NCBI GenBank assembly: GCA_949987565.1
Contig: OX465118.1
Span: 3,996,538-4,060,537 of the forward strand
Direction of reading: 5' to 3'
From: Luidia sarsii
Taxonomy: Eukaryota > Echinodermata > Asteroidea > Paxillosida > Luidiidae
Length of the DNA: 64,000 nt
Both the position numbers and the translations under genes were made by a program. Positions 23,001 through 36,946 of this stretch are shown here, in pieces. Numbering within the stretch: the stretch's first letter is position 1; each line of letters begins with the position of its first letter. The notes beneath the pieces were generated by a model. It was not told where the DNA came from, did no database searches, and worked only from the letters and a program-made list of their open reading frames with translations.

Positions 23001-23639
23001 GAATTATTCTTGAAAAAAAAACCGATGTCTGCAAATAGAAAATCGGTTGTCCAAATCAAGTCGAGAGACCGAGAGGAGTATTGAAAAATGATTTAAAAGG
23101 AATTCGGAAGGTATTTTTTGTTAAAAAGAAATTGTCTCCAAATAGAGAATCGTTAGTTACAAACTGTTCAGGAGTATGAAAGGAGCTTAGAAAATTATTG
23201 AAACGGAATTCGGAGGGATTTTTTTATTGAAAAAAAATTTGTCTCAAAATAGAAAAATCGATTGTTAAAAACTGTTCAGGAGTCCGAAAGGAGTATAGAA
23301 AATCATTGAAAAGGAAATCGGAGGGATTTTTTTGTTGAAAAAAAAAATGTCTCAAAATAGAAAATCGTTTGTTAAAAACTGTTCAGGAGTCCGAAAGGAG
23401 TGTAGAAAATCATTGAAAAGGAAATCGGGGGGATGTTTTTGTTGAAAAAAAAATGTCTCAAAATAGAAAATCGTTTGTTAAAAACTGTTCAGGAGTCCGA
23501 AAGGAGTGTAGAAAATCATTGAAAAGGAAATCGGAGGGATTTTTTTGTTGAAAAAAAAATTGTCTCAAAATAGAAAATCGTTTGTTAAAAACTGTTCAGG
23601 AGTCCGAAAGGAGTGTAGAAAATCATTGAAAAGGAAATC

Positions 23640-25690
23640 GGAGGGATGTTTTTGTTGAAAAAAAAATGTCTCAAAATAGAGAATCGTTGGTTAAAAACTG
23701 TTCAGGAGTCCGAAAGGAGTATAGAAAATCATTTAAAAGGAAATCGGAGGGAATTATTCTTAAAAAAAAAAACGATGTCTGCAAATAGGAAATCGGTTGT
23801 CCAAATCAAGTCGAGAGACCGAGAGGAGTATTGAAAAATGATTTAAAAGGAATTCGGAAGGTATTTTTTGTTAAAAAGAAATTGTCTCCAAATAGAGAAT
23901 CGTTAGTTACAAACTGTTCAGGAGTATGAAAGGAGCTTAGAAAATTATTAAAACGGAATTCGGAGGGATTTTTTGATTGAAAAAAAATTGTCTCAAAATA
24001 GAAAATCGTTGGTTAAAAACTGTTCAGGAGTCCGAAAGGAGTATAGAAAATCATTTAAAAGGAAATCGGAGGGAATTATTCTAAAAAAAAAAAACGATGT
24101 CTGCAAATAGGAAATCGGTTGTCCAAATCAAGTCGAGAGACCGAGAGGAGTATTGAAAAATGATTTAAAAGGAATTCGGAAGGTATTTTTTGTTAAAAAG
24201 AAATTGTCTCCAAATAGAGAATCGTTAGTTACAAACTGTTCAGGAGTATGAAAGGAGCTTAGAAAATTATTAAAACGGAATTCGGAGGGATTTTTTGATT
24301 GAAAAAAAATTGTCTCAAAATAGAAAATCGTTTGTTAAAAACTGTTCAGGAGTCCGAAAGGAGTATAGAAAATCATTGAAAAGGAAATCGGAGGGATTTT
24401 TTTGTTGAAAAAAAAATGTCTCAAAATAGAGAATCGTTGGTTAAAAACTGTTCAGGAGTCCGAAAGGAATATAGAAAATCATTTAAAAGGAAATCGGAGG
24501 GAATTATTCTTAAAAAAAAAAACGATGTCTGCAAATAGGAAATCGGTTGTCCAAATCAAGTCGAGAGACCGAGAGGAGTATTGAAAAATGATTTAAAAGG
24601 AATTCGGAAAGTATTTTTTGTTAAAAGGAAATTGTCTCCAAATAGAGAATCGTTAGTTACAAACTGTTCAGGAGTATGAAAGGAGCTTAGAAAATTATTA
24701 AAACGGAATTCGGAGGGATTTTTTTATTGAAAAAAAATTGTCTCAAAATTGAAAATCGTTTGTTAAAAACTGTTCAGGAGTCCGAAAGGAGTATAGAAAA
24801 TCATTGAAAAGGAAATCGGAGGGATTTTTTTGTTGAAAAAAATTGTCTCGCGTTAGCGAATCGTTGGTTAAAAACTGTTCAGGAGTCCGAAACGAGTATA
24901 GAAAATCATTGAAAAAGAAATCGGAGGGATTTTTTTGTTGAAACAAAAATTGTCTCAAAATAGAAAATCGTTTGTTAAAAACTGTTCAGGAGTCCGAAAG
25001 GAGTATAGAAAATGCATTGAAAAGGAAATCGGAGGTATTTTTTTGTTGAAAAAAATTGTCTCGCGTTAGCGAATCGTTGGTTAAAAACTGTTCAGGAGTC
25101 ATAAAGGAGTATAGAAAATCATTGAAAAGGAAATCGGAGGGATTTTTTTGTTGAAAAAAAAATTGTCTCAAATTAGAAAATCGTTAGTTAAAAACTGTTC
25201 AGGAGTCCGAAAGGAGTATAGAAAATGATTGAAAAGGAAATCGGAGGGATTTTTTTGTTGAAAAAAAAATTGTCTCAAAATAGAAAATCGTTAGTTAAAA
25301 ACTGTTCAGGAGTCCGAAAGGAGTATAGAAAATCATTGAAAAGGAAATCGGAGGGATTTTTTTGTTGAAAAAAAAATTGTCTCAAAATAGAAAATCGTTT
25401 GTTAAAAACTGTTCAGGAGTCCGAAAGGAGTGTAGAAAATCATTGAAAAGGAAATCGGAGGGATTTTTTTGTTGAAAAAAATTGTCTCCCGGTAGCGAAT
25501 CGTTGGTTAAAAACTGTTCAGGAGTACGAAAGGAGTATAGAAAATCATTTAAAAGGAAATCGGAGAGATTTTTTTGTTGAAAAAAAAAATGTCACAAAAT
25601 AGAAAATCGTTAGTTAAAAACTGTTCAGGAGTACGAAAGGAGTATAGAAAATCATTGAAAAGGAAATCGGAGGGATGTTTTTGTTGAAAA
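23640..25690. repeat. Higher-order repeat, ~0.75-kb unit
   Basis: A seven-monomer unit recurs with spacing 750-756 bp (23,646 to 24,402). The same unit is embedded in the next block (26,103, 26,859, 27,609 and 30,917, 31,673, 32,423). Each contains the ordered trio of diverged monomers twice, at alternating spacings of about 320 and 430 bp. Confidence 0.85.
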
Positions 25691-28600
25691 AAAAAGTCTC
25701 AAAATAGAGAATCGTTGGTTAAAAACTGTTCAGGAGTCCGAAAGGAGTATAGAAAATCATTTAAAAGGAAATCGGAGGGAATTATTCTTAAAAAAAGAAA
25801 ACGATGTCTGCAAATAGGAAATCGGTTGTCCAAATCAAGTCGAGAGACCGAGAGGAGTATTGAAAAATGATTTAAAAGGAATTCGGAAGGTATTTTTTGT
25901 TAAAAAGAAATTGTCTCCAAATAGAGAATCGTTAATTACAAACGGTTCAGGAGTATGAAAGGAGCTTAGAAAATTATTAAAACGGAATTCGGAGGGATTT
26001 TTTGATTGAAAAAAAATTGTCTCAAAATAGAAAATCGTTTGTTAAAAACTGTTCAGGAGTCCGAAAGGAGTATAGAAAATCATTGAAAAGGAAATCGGAG
26101 GGATGTTTTTGTTGAAAAAAAAATGTCTCAAAATAGAGAATCGTTGGTTAAAAACTGTTCAGGAGTCCGAAAGGAGTATAGAAAATCATTTAAAAGGAAA
26201 TCGGAGGGAATTATTCTTAAAAAAAAAAACGATATCTGCAAATAGGAATTCGGTTGTCCAAATCAAGTCGAGAGACCGAGAGGAGTATTGAAAAATGATT
26301 TAAAAGGAATTCGGAAGGTATTTTTTGTTAAAAAGAAATTGTCTCCAAATAGAGAATCGTTAGTTACAAACTGTTCAGGAGTATGAAAGGAGCTTAGAAA
26401 ATTATTAAAACGGAATTCGGAGGGATTTTTTGATTGAAAAAAAATTGTCTCAAAATAGAAAATCGTTGGTTAAAAACTGTTCAGGAGTCCGAAAGGAGTA
26501 TAGAAAATCATTTAAAAGGAAATCGGAGGGAATTATTCTAAAAAAAAAAAACGATGTCTGCAAATAGGAAATCGGTTGTCCAAATCAAGTCGAGAGACCG
26601 AGAGGAGTATTGAAAAATGATTTAAAAGGAATTCGGAAGGTATTTTTTGTTAAAAAGAAATTGTCTCCAAATAGAGAATCGTTAGTTACAAACTGTTCAG
26701 GAGTATGAAAGGAGCTTAGAAAAATATTAAAACGGAATTCGGAGGGATTTTTTGATTGAAAAAAAATTGTCTCAAAATAGAAAATCGTTTGTTAAAAACT
26801 GTTCAGGAGTCCGAAAGGAGTATAGAAAATCATTGAAAAGGAAATCGGAGGGATTTTTTTGTTGAAAAAAAAATGTCTCAAAATAGAGAATCGTTGGTTA
26901 AAAACTGTTCAGGAGTCCGAAAGGAATATAGAAAATCATTTAAAAGGAAATCGGAGGGAATTATTCTTAAAAAAAAAAACGATGTCTGCAAATAGGAAAT
27001 CGGTTGTCCAAATCAAGTCGAGAGACCGAGAGGAGTATTGAAAAATGATTTAAAAGGAATTCGGAAAGTATTTTTTGTTAAAAGGAAATTGTCTCCAAAT
27101 AGAGAATCGTTAGTTACAAACTGTTCAGGAGTATGAAAGGAGCTTAGAAAATTATTAAAACGGAATTCGGAGGGATTTTTTTATTGAAAAAAAATTGTCT
27201 CAAAATAGAAAATCGTTGGTTAAAAACTGTTCAGGAGTCCGAAAGGAGTATAGAAAATCATTTAAAAGGAAATCGGAGGGAATTATTCTAAAAAAAAAAA
27301 ACGATGTCTGCAAATAGGAAATCGGTTGTCCAAATCAAGTCGAGAGACCGAGAGGAGTATTGAAAAATGATTTAAAAGGAATTCGGAAGGTATTTTTTGT
27401 TAAAAAGAAATTGTCTCCAAATAGAGAATCGTTAGTTACAAACTGTTCAGGAGTATGAAAGGAGCTTAGAAAATTATTAAAACGGAATTCGGAGGGATTT
27501 TTTGATTGAAAAAAAATTGTCTCAAAATAGAAAATCGTTTGTTAAAAACTGTTCAGGAGTCCGAAAGGAGTATAGAAAATCATTGAAAAGGAAATCGGAG
27601 GGATTTTTTTGTTGAAAAAAAAATGTCTCAAAATAGAGAATCGTTGGTTAAAAACTTTTCAGGATTCCGAAAGGAATATAGAAAATCATTTAAAAGGAAA
27701 TCGGAGGGAATTATTCTTAAAAAAAAAAACGATGTCTGCAAATAGGAAATCGGTTGTCCAAATCAAGTCGAGAGACCGAGAGGAGTATTGAAAAATGATT
27801 TAAAAGGAATTCGGAAAGTATTTTTTGTTAAAAGGAAATTGTCTCCAAATAGAGAATCGTTAGTTACAAACTGTTCAGGAGTATGAAAGGAGCTTAGAAA
27901 ATTATTAAAACGGAATTCGGAGGGATTTTTTTATTGAAAAAAAATTGTCTCAAAATTGAAAATCGTTTGTTAAAAACTGTTCAGGAGTCCGAAAGGAGTA
28001 TAGAAAATCATTGAAAAGGAAATCGGAGGGATTTTTTTGTTGAAAAAAATTGTCTCGCGTTAGCGAATCGTTGGTTAAAAACTGTTCAGGAGTCCGAAAC
28101 GAGTATAGAAAATCATTGAAAAAGAAATCGGAGGGATTTTTTTGTTGAAACAAAAATTGTCTCAAAATAGAAAATCGTTTGTTAAAAACTGTTCAGGAGT
28201 CCGAAAGGAGTATAGAAAATGCATTGAAAAGGAAATCGGAGGTATTTTTTTGTTGAAAAAAATTGTCTCGCGTTAGCGAATCGTTGGTTAAAAACTGTTC
28301 AGGAGTCATAAAGGAGTATAGAAAATCATTGAAAAGGAAATCGGAGGGATTTTTTTGTTGAAAAAAAAATTGTCTCAAATTAGAAAATCGTTAGTTAAAA
28401 ACTGTTCAGGAGTCCGAAAGGAGTATAGAAAATGATTGAAAAGGAAATCGGAGGGATTTTTTTGTTGAAAAAAAAATTGTCTCAAAATAGAAAATCGTTA
28501 GTTAAAAACTGTTCAGGAGTCCGAAAGGAGTATAGAAAATCATTGAAAAGGAAATCGGAGGGATTTTTTTGTTGAAAAAAAAATTGTCTCAAAATAGAAA

Positions 28601-31600
28601 ATCGTTTGTTAAAAACTGTTCAGGAGTACGAAAGGAGTATAGAAAATCATTTAAAAGGAAATCGGAGAGATTTTTTTGTTGAAAAAAAAAATGTCACAAA
28701 ATAGAAAATCGTTAGTTAAAAACTGTTCAGGAGTACGAAAGGAGTATAGAAAATCATTGAAAAGGAAATCGGAGGGATGTTTTTGTTGAAAAAAAAATGT
28801 CTCAAAATAGAGAATCGTTGGTTAAAAACTGTTCAGGAGTCCGAAAGGAGTATAGAAAATCATTTAAAAGGAAATCGGAGGGAATTATTCTTAAAAAAAG
28901 AAAACGATGTCTGCAAATAGGAAATCGGTTGTCCAAATCAAGTCGAGAGACCGAGAGGAGTATTGAAAAATGATTTAAAAGGAATTCGGAAGGTATTTTT
29001 TGTTAAAAAGAAATTGTCTCCAAATAGAGAATCGTTAATTACAAACGGTTCAGGAGTATGAAAGGAGCTTAGAAAATTATTAAAACGGAATTCGGAGGGA
29101 TTTTTTGATTGAAAAAAATTGTCTCAAAATAGAAAATCGTTTGTTAAAAACTGTTCAGGAGTCCGAAAGGAGTATAGAAAATCATTGAAAATGAAATCGG
29201 AGGGATGTTTTTGTTGAAAAAAAAATGTCTCAAAATAGAGAATCGTTGGTTAAAAACTGTTCAGGAGTCCGAAAGGAGTGTAGAAAATCATTGAAAAGGA
29301 AATCGGAGGGATTTTTTTCTTGAAAAAGAAATTGTCACAAAATAGAAAATCGTTAGTTAAAAACTGTTCAGGAGTACGAAAGGAGTATAGAAAATCATTG
29401 AAAAGGAAATCGGAGGGATGTTTTTGTTGAAAAAAAAAGTCTCAAAATAGAGAATCGTTGGTTAAAAACTGTTCAGGAGTCCGAAAGGAGTATAGAAAAT
29501 CATTTAAAAGGAAATCGGAGGGAATTATTCTTAAAAAAAACAACGATGTCTGCAAATAGGAAATCGGTTGACCAAATCAAGTCGAGAGACCGAGAGGAGT
29601 ATTGAAAAATGATTTAAAAGGAATTCGGAAGGTATTTTTTGTTAAAAAGAAATTGTCTCCAAATAGAGAATCGTTAGTTACAAACTGTTCAGGAGTATGA
29701 AAGGAGCATAGAAAATTATTAAAACGGAATTCGGAGGGATTTTTTTATTGAAAAAAAATTGTCTCAAAATAGAAAATTGTTTGTTAAAAACTGTTCAGGA
29801 GTCCGAAAGGAGTATAGAAAATCATTGAAAAGGAAATCGGAGGGATTTTTTTGTTGAAAAAAAAATTGTCTCAAAATAGAGAAACGTTGGTTAAAAACTG
29901 TTCAGGAGTCCGAAAGGAGTATAGAAAATTCATTGAAAAGGAAATCGGAGGTATTTTTTTGTTGAAAAACATTGTCTCCCGTTAGCGAATCGTTGGTTAA
30001 AAACTGTTCAGGAGTCATAAAGGAGTATAGAAAATCATTGAAAAGGAAATCGGAGGGATTTTTTTGTTGAAAAAGAAATTGTCACAAAATAGAAAATCGT
30101 TAGTTAAAAACTGTTCAGGAGTCCGAAAGGAGTATAGAAAATCATATAAAGGGAATCGGAGGGAATTATTCTTGAAAAAAAAAAACGATGTCTGCAAATA
30201 GGAAATCGGTTGTCCAAATCAAGTCGAAAGACCGAGAGAAGTACGGAAAAATGATTTAAAAGGAATTCGGAGGGATTTTTTTGTTAAAAAGAAATTGTCT
30301 CCAAATAGAGAATCGTTAGTTACAAACTGTTCGGGAGTATGAAAGGAGCATAGAAAATTATTAAAACGGAATTCGGAGGGATTTTTGTTGCTGAAAAAAA
30401 TTGTCTCGCGTTAGCGAATCGTTGGTTAAAAACTGTTCAGGAGTCCAAAAGGAGTGTAGAAAATCATTGAAAAGGAAATCGGAGGGATTTTTTTGTTGAA
30501 AAAAAAATTGTCTCAAAATAGAGAATCGTTGGTTAAAAACTGTTCAGGAGTCCGAAAGGAGTATAGAAAATCATTTAAAAGGAAATCGGAGGGAATTATT
30601 CTTAAAAAAAGAAAACGATGTCTGCAAATAGGAAATCGGTTGTCCAAATCAAGTCGAGAGACCGAGAGGAGTATTGAAAAATGATTTAAAAGGAATTCGG
30701 AAGGTATTTTTTGTTAAAAAGAAATTGTCTCCAAATAGAGAATCGTTAATTACAAACGGTTCAGGAGTATGAAAGGAGCTTAGAAAATTATTAAAACGGA
30801 ATTCGGAGGGATTTTTTGATTGAAAAAAAATTGTCTCAAAATAGAAAATCGTTTGTTAAAAACTGTTCAGGAGTCCGAAAGGAGTATAGAAAATCATTGA
30901 AAAGGAAATCGGAGGGATGTTTTTGTTGAAAAAAAAATGTCTCAAAATAGAGAATCGTTGGTTAAAAACTGTTCAGGAGTCCGAAAGGAGTATAGAAAAT
31001 CATTTAAAAGGAAATCGGAGGGAATTATTCTTAAAAAAAAAAACGATATCTGCAAATAGGAATTCGGTTGTCCAAATCAAGTCGAGAGACCGAGAGGAGT
31101 ATTGAAAAATGATTTAAAAGGAATTCGGAAGGTATTTTTTGTTAAAAAGAAATTGTCTCCAAATAGAGAATCGTTAGTTACAAACTGTTCAGGAGTATGA
31201 AAGGAGCTTAGAAAATTATTAAAACGGAATTCGGAGGGATTTTTTGATTGAAAAAAAATTGTCTCAAAATAGAAAATCGTTGGTTAAAAACTGTTCAGGA
31301 GTCCGAAAGGAGTATAGAAAATCATTTAAAAGGAAATCGGAGGGAATTATTCTAAAAAAAAAAAACGATGTCTGCAAATAGGAAATCGGTTGTCCAAATC
31401 AAGTCGAGAGACCGAGAGGAGTATTGAAAAATGATTTAAAAGGAATTCGGAAGGTATTTTTTGTTAAAAAGAAATTGTCTCCAAATAGAGAATCGTTAGT
31501 TACAAACTGTTCAGGAGTATGAAAGGAGCTTAGAAAAATATTAAAACGGAATTCGGAGGGATTTTTTGATTGAAAAAAAATTGTCTCAAAATAGAAAATC

Positions 31601-34600
31601 GTTTGTTAAAAACTGTTCAGGAGTCCGAAAGGAGTATAGAAAATCATTGAAAAGGAAATCGGAGGGATTTTTTTGTTGAAAAAAAAATGTCTCAAAATAG
31701 AGAATCGTTGGTTAAAAACTGTTCAGGAGTCCGAAAGGAATATAGAAAATCATTTAAAAGGAAATCGGAGGGAATTATTCTTAAAAAAAAAAACGATGTC
31801 TGCAAATAGGAAATCGGTTGTCCAAATCAAGTCGAGAGACCGAGAGGAGTATTGAAAAATGATTTAAAAGGAATTCGGAAAGTATTTTTTGTTAAAAGGA
31901 AATTGTCTCCAAATAGAGAATCGTTAGTTACAAACTGTTCAGGAGTATGAAAGGAGCTTAGAAAATTATTAAAACGGAATTCGGAGGGATTTTTTTATTG
32001 AAAAAAAATTGTCTCAAAATAGAAAATCGTTGGTTAAAAACTGTTCAGGAGTCCGAAAGGAGTATAGAAAATCATTTAAAAGGAAATCGGAGGGAATTAT
32101 TCTAAAAAAAAAAAACGATGTCTGCAAATAGGAAATCGGTTGTCCAAATCAAGTCGAGAGACCGAGAGGAGTATTGAAAAATGATTTAAAAGGAATTCGG
32201 AAGGTATTTTTTGTTAAAAAGAAATTGTCTCCAAATAGAGAATCGTTAGTTACAAACTGTTCAGGAGTATGAAAGGAGCTTAGAAAATTATTAAAACGGA
32301 ATTCGGAGGGATTTTTTGATTGAAAAAAAATTGTCTCAAAATAGAAAATCGTTTGTTAAAAACTGTTCAGGAGTCCGAAAGGAGTATAGAAAATCATTGA
32401 AAAGGAAATCGGAGGGATTTTTTTGTTGAAAAAAAAATGTCTCAAAATAGAGAATCGTTGGTTAAAAACTTTTCAGGATTCCGAAAGGAATATAGAAAAT
32501 CATTTAAAAGGAAATCGGAGGGAATTATTCTTAAAAAAAAAAACGATGTCTGCAAATAGGAAATCGGTTGTCCAAATCAAGTCGAGAGACCGAGAGGAGT
32601 ATTGAAAAATGATTTAAAAGGAATTCGGAAAGTATTTTTTGTTAAAAGGAAATTGTCTCCAAATAGAGAATCGTTAGTTACAAACTGTTCAGGAGTATGA
32701 AAGGAGCTTAGAAAATTATTAAAACGGAATTCGGAGGGATTTTTTTATTGAAAAAAAATTGTCTCAAAATTGAAAATCGTTTGTTAAAAACTGTTCAGGA
32801 GTCCGAAAGGAGTATAGAAAATCATTGAAAAGGAAATCGGAGGGATTTTTTTGTTGAAAAAAATTGTCTCGCGTTAGCGAATCGTTGGTTAAAAACTGTT
32901 CAGGAGTCCGAAACGAGTATAGAAAATCATTGAAAAAGAAATCGGAGGGATTTTTTTGTTGAAACAAAAATTGTCTCAAAATAGAAAATCGTTTGTTAAA
33001 AACTGTTCAGGAGTCCGAAAGGAGTATAGAAAATGCATTGAAAAGGAAATCGGAGGTATTTTTTTGTTGAAAAAAATTGTCTCGCGTTAGCGAATCGTTG
33101 GTTAAAAACTGTTCAGGAGTCATAAAGGAGTATAGAAAATCATTGAAAAGGAAATCGGAGGGATTTTTTTGTTGAAAAAAAAATTGTCTCAAATTAGAAA
33201 ATCGTTAGTTAAAAACTGTTCAGGAGTCCGAAAGGAGTATAGAAAATGATTGAAAAGGAAATCGGAGGGATTTTTTTGTTGAAAAAAAAATTGTCTCAAA
33301 ATAGAAAATCGTTAGTTAAAAACTGTTCAGGAGTCCGAAAGGAGTATAGAAAATCATTGAAAAGGAAATCGGAGGGATTTTTTTGTTGAAAAAAAAATTG
33401 TCTCAAAATAGAAAATCGTTTGTTAAAAACTGTTCAGGAGTCCGAAAGGAGTGTAGAAAATCATTGAAAAGGAAATCGGAGGGATTTTTTTGTTGAAAAA
33501 AATTGTCTCCCGGTAGCGAATCGTTGGTTAAAAACTGTTCAGGAGTACGAAAGGAGTATAGAAAATCATTTAAAAGGAAATCGGAGAGATTTTTTTGTTG
33601 AAAAAAAAAATGTCACAAAATAGAAAATCGTTAGTTAAAAACTGTTCAGGAGTACGAAAGGAGTATAGAAAATCATTGAAAAGGAAATCGGAGGGATGTT
33701 TTTGTTGAAAAAAAAATGTCTCAAAATAGAGAATCGTTGGTTAAAAACTGTTCAGGAGTCCGAAAGGAGTATAGAAAATCATTTAAAAGGAAATCGGAGG
33801 GAATTATTCTTAAAAAAAGAAAACGATGTCTGCAAATAGGAAATCGGTTGTCCAAATCAAGTCGAGAGACCGAGAGGAGTATTGAAAAATGATTTAAAAG
33901 GAATTCGGAAGGTATTTTTTGTTAAAAAGAAATTGTCTCCAAATAGAGAATCGTTAATTACAAACGGTTCAGGAGTATGAAAGGAGCTTAGAAAATTATT
34001 AAAACGGAATTCGGAGGGATTTTTTGATTGAAAAAAATTGTCTCAAAATAGAAAATCGTTTGTTAAAAACTGTTCAGGAGTCCGAAAGGAGTATAGAAAA
34101 TCATTGAAAATGAAATCGGAGGGATGTTTTTGTTGAAAAAAAAATGTCTCAAAATAGAGAATCGTTGGTTAAAAACTGTTCAGGAGTCCGAAAGGAGTGT
34201 AGAAAATCATTGAAAAGGAAATCGGAGGGATTTTTTTCTTGAAAAAGAAATTGTCACAAAATAGAAAATCGTTAGTTAAAAACTGTTCAGGAGTACGAAA
34301 GGAGTATAGAAAATCATTGAAAAGGAAATCGGAGGGATGTTTTTGTTGAAAAAAAAAGTCTCAAAATAGAGAATCGTTGGTTAAAAACTGTTCAGGAGTC
34401 CGAAAGGAGTATAGAAAATCATTTAAAAGGAAATCGGAGGGAATTATTCTTAAAAAAAACAACGATGTCTGCAAATAGGAAATCGGTTGACCAAATCAAG
34501 TCGAGAGACCGAGAGGAGTATTGAAAAATGATTTAAAAGGAATTCGGAAGGTATTTTTTGTTAAAAAGAAATTGTCTCCAAATAGAGAATCGTTAGTTAC

Positions 34601-35320
34601 AAACTGTTCAGGAGTATGAAAGGAGCATAGAAAATTATTAAAACGGAATTCGGAGGGATTTTTTTATTGAAAAAAAATTGTCTCAAAATAGAAAATTGTT
34701 TGTTAAAAACTGTTCAGGAGTCCGAAAGGAGTATAGAAAATCATTGAAAAGGAAATCGGAGGTATTTTTTTGTTGAAAAACATTGTCTCCCGTTAGCGAA
34801 TCGTTGGTTAAAAACTGTTCAGGAGTCATAAAGGAGTATAGAAAATCATTGAAAAGGAAATCGGAGGGATTTTTTTGTTGAAAAAGAAATTGTCACAAAA
34901 TAGAAAATCGTTAGTTAAAAACTGTTCAGGAGTCCGAAAGGAGTATAGAAAATCATATAAAGGGAATCGGAGGGAATTATTCTTGAAAAAAAAAAACGAT
35001 GTCTGCAAATAGGAAATCGGTTGTCCAAATCAAGTCGAAAGACCGAGAGAAGTACGGAAAAATGATTTAAAAGGAATTCGGAGGGATTTTTTTGTTAAAA
35101 AGAAATTGTCTCCAAATAGAGAATCGTTAGTTACAAACTGTTCGGGAGTATGAAAGGAGCATAGAAAATTATTAAAACGGAATTCGGAGGGATTTTTGTT
35201 GCTGAAAAAAATTGTCTCGCGTTAGCGAATCGTTGGTTAAAAACTGTTCAGGAGTCCAAAAGGAGTGTAGAAAATCATTGAAAAGGAAATCGGAGGGATT
35301 TTTTTGTTGAAAAAAAAATT
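25690..35320. repeat. Two ~4.81-kb tandem higher-order units
   Basis: Copy 1 covers about 25,690-30,505 and copy 2 about 30,505-35,320. The offset is exactly 4,814 bp for features at 26,103, 26,859, 27,609, 27,950 and 28,193, and 4,811 bp at 30,015. The 3-bp change is the net of two whole-monomer differences: copy 2 has a CCCGGTAGCG monomer near 33,430-33,535 that copy 1 lacks near 28,613, and copy 1 has a monomer near 29,850-29,955 that copy 2 lacks near 34,755. Confidence 0.88.
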
Positions 35321-36888
35321 GTCTCAAAATAGAAAATCGTTGGTTAAAAACTGTTCAGGAGTCCGAAAGGAGTATAGAAAATCATTGAAAAGGAAATCGG
35401 AGGGATTTTTTTGTTGAAAAAAAAAATTGTCTCAAAATAGAAAATCGTTAGTTAAAAACTGTTCAGGAGTCCGAAAGGAGAATAGAAAATCATTTAAAAG
35501 GGAATCGGAGGGAATTATTCTTGAAAAAAAAAAACGATGTCTGCAAATAGGAAATCGGTTGTCCAAATCAAGTCGAGAGACCGAGAGGAGTACGGAAAAA
35601 TGATTTAAAAGGAATTCGGAAGGATTTTTTTGTTAAAAAGAAATTGTCTCCAAGTAGAGAATCGTTAGTTACAAACTGTTCGGGAGTTATGAAAGGAGCA
35701 TAGAAAATTATTAAAACGGAATTCGGAGGGATTTTTGTTGCTGAAAAAAATTGTCTCGCGTTAGCGAATCGTTGGATAAAAACTGTTCAGGAGTCCGAAA
35801 GGAGTATAGAAAATCATTGAAAAGGAAATCGGAGGGATTTTTTTGTTGGAAAAATTTGTCTCGCGTTAGCGAATCGTTGGTTAAAAACTGTTCAGGAGTA
35901 CGAAAGGAGTATAGAAAATCATTGAAAAGGAAATCGGAGGGATTTTTTTGTTGAAAAAAATTGTCTCCCGTTAGCGAATCGTTGGTTAAAAACTGTTCAG
36001 GAGTACGAAAGGAGTATAGAAAATCATTGAAAAGGAAATCGGAGGGATTATTTTGTTGAAAAAAAATTGTCTCAAAATAGAAAATCGTTGGTTAAAAACT
36101 GTTCACGAGTCCGAAAGGAGTATAGAAAATCATTGAAAAGGAAATCGGAGGGATTTTTTTGTTGAAAAAAATTGTCTCCCGTTAGCGAATCGTTGGTTAA
36201 AAACTGTTCAGGAGTACGAAAGGAGTATAGAAAATTATTAAAACGGAAATCGGAGGGATGTTTTTGTTGAAAAAAAATTGTCTCGCGTTAGCGAATCGTT
36301 GGTTAAAAACTGTTCAGGAGTCCGAAAGGAGTGTAGAAAATCATTGAAAAGGAAATCGGAGGGATTTTTTTGTTGAAAAAAAATTGTCTCAAAATAGAGA
36401 ATCGTTGGTTAAAAACTGTTCAGGAGTCCGAAAGGAGTATAGAATATCATTTAAAAGGAATTCATAGGGATTTTTGTTGTTTAAAAAAATTGTCTCGTTG
36501 GTTAAAAACTGTTCATGAGTCCGAATGGAGTATAGAAAATCATTTAAAGGGAAATCGGAGGGAATTATTCTTGAAAAAAAAAACGATGTCTGCAAATAGG
36601 AAATCGGTTGTCCAAATCAAGTCGAGAGACCGAGAGGAGTTTTGAAAAATGATTTAAAAGTAATTCGGAATGATTTTTTTTGTTGAAAAGAAATTATCTC
36701 CAAAAAGAGAATCGTTAGTTACGAACTGTTCAGGAGTATGAAAGGAGCATAGAAAATTATTAAAACGGAATTCGGAGGGATTTTTTTGTTGAAAAAAAAA
36801 TTGTGTCGAAATAGAGAATCGTTGGTTAAAAACTGTTCAGGAGTCCGAAAGGAGTATAGAAAATCATTTAAAAGGAAATCGGAAGGAA

Positions 36889-36946
36889 TTTTTCAACAAA
36901 AACAAAATTCTGGATTCTAATCCAGAATTTTGTTTTTGTTGAAAAA
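36889..36946. repeat. Perfect 26-bp hairpin inside a satellite monomer
   Basis: The arms at 36889-36914 and 36921-36946 are exact reverse complements (each holds CAACAAAAACAAAATTCTGGA or its complement), with a 6-base loop, TTCTAA. It interrupts the monomer where its T-run/A-run dyad should be, so an inverted copy of a local segment was created in place. Confidence 0.95.

Noticed and set aside
11798..36645. Dozens of 60-132-codon open frames (such as MFLLKKKCLKIENRWLKTVQ) repeated through the satellite
   Set aside because: They are translations of the ~107-bp monomer. They appear on both strands, follow monomer boundaries, and recur only because the DNA recurs; no start context or domain is seen.
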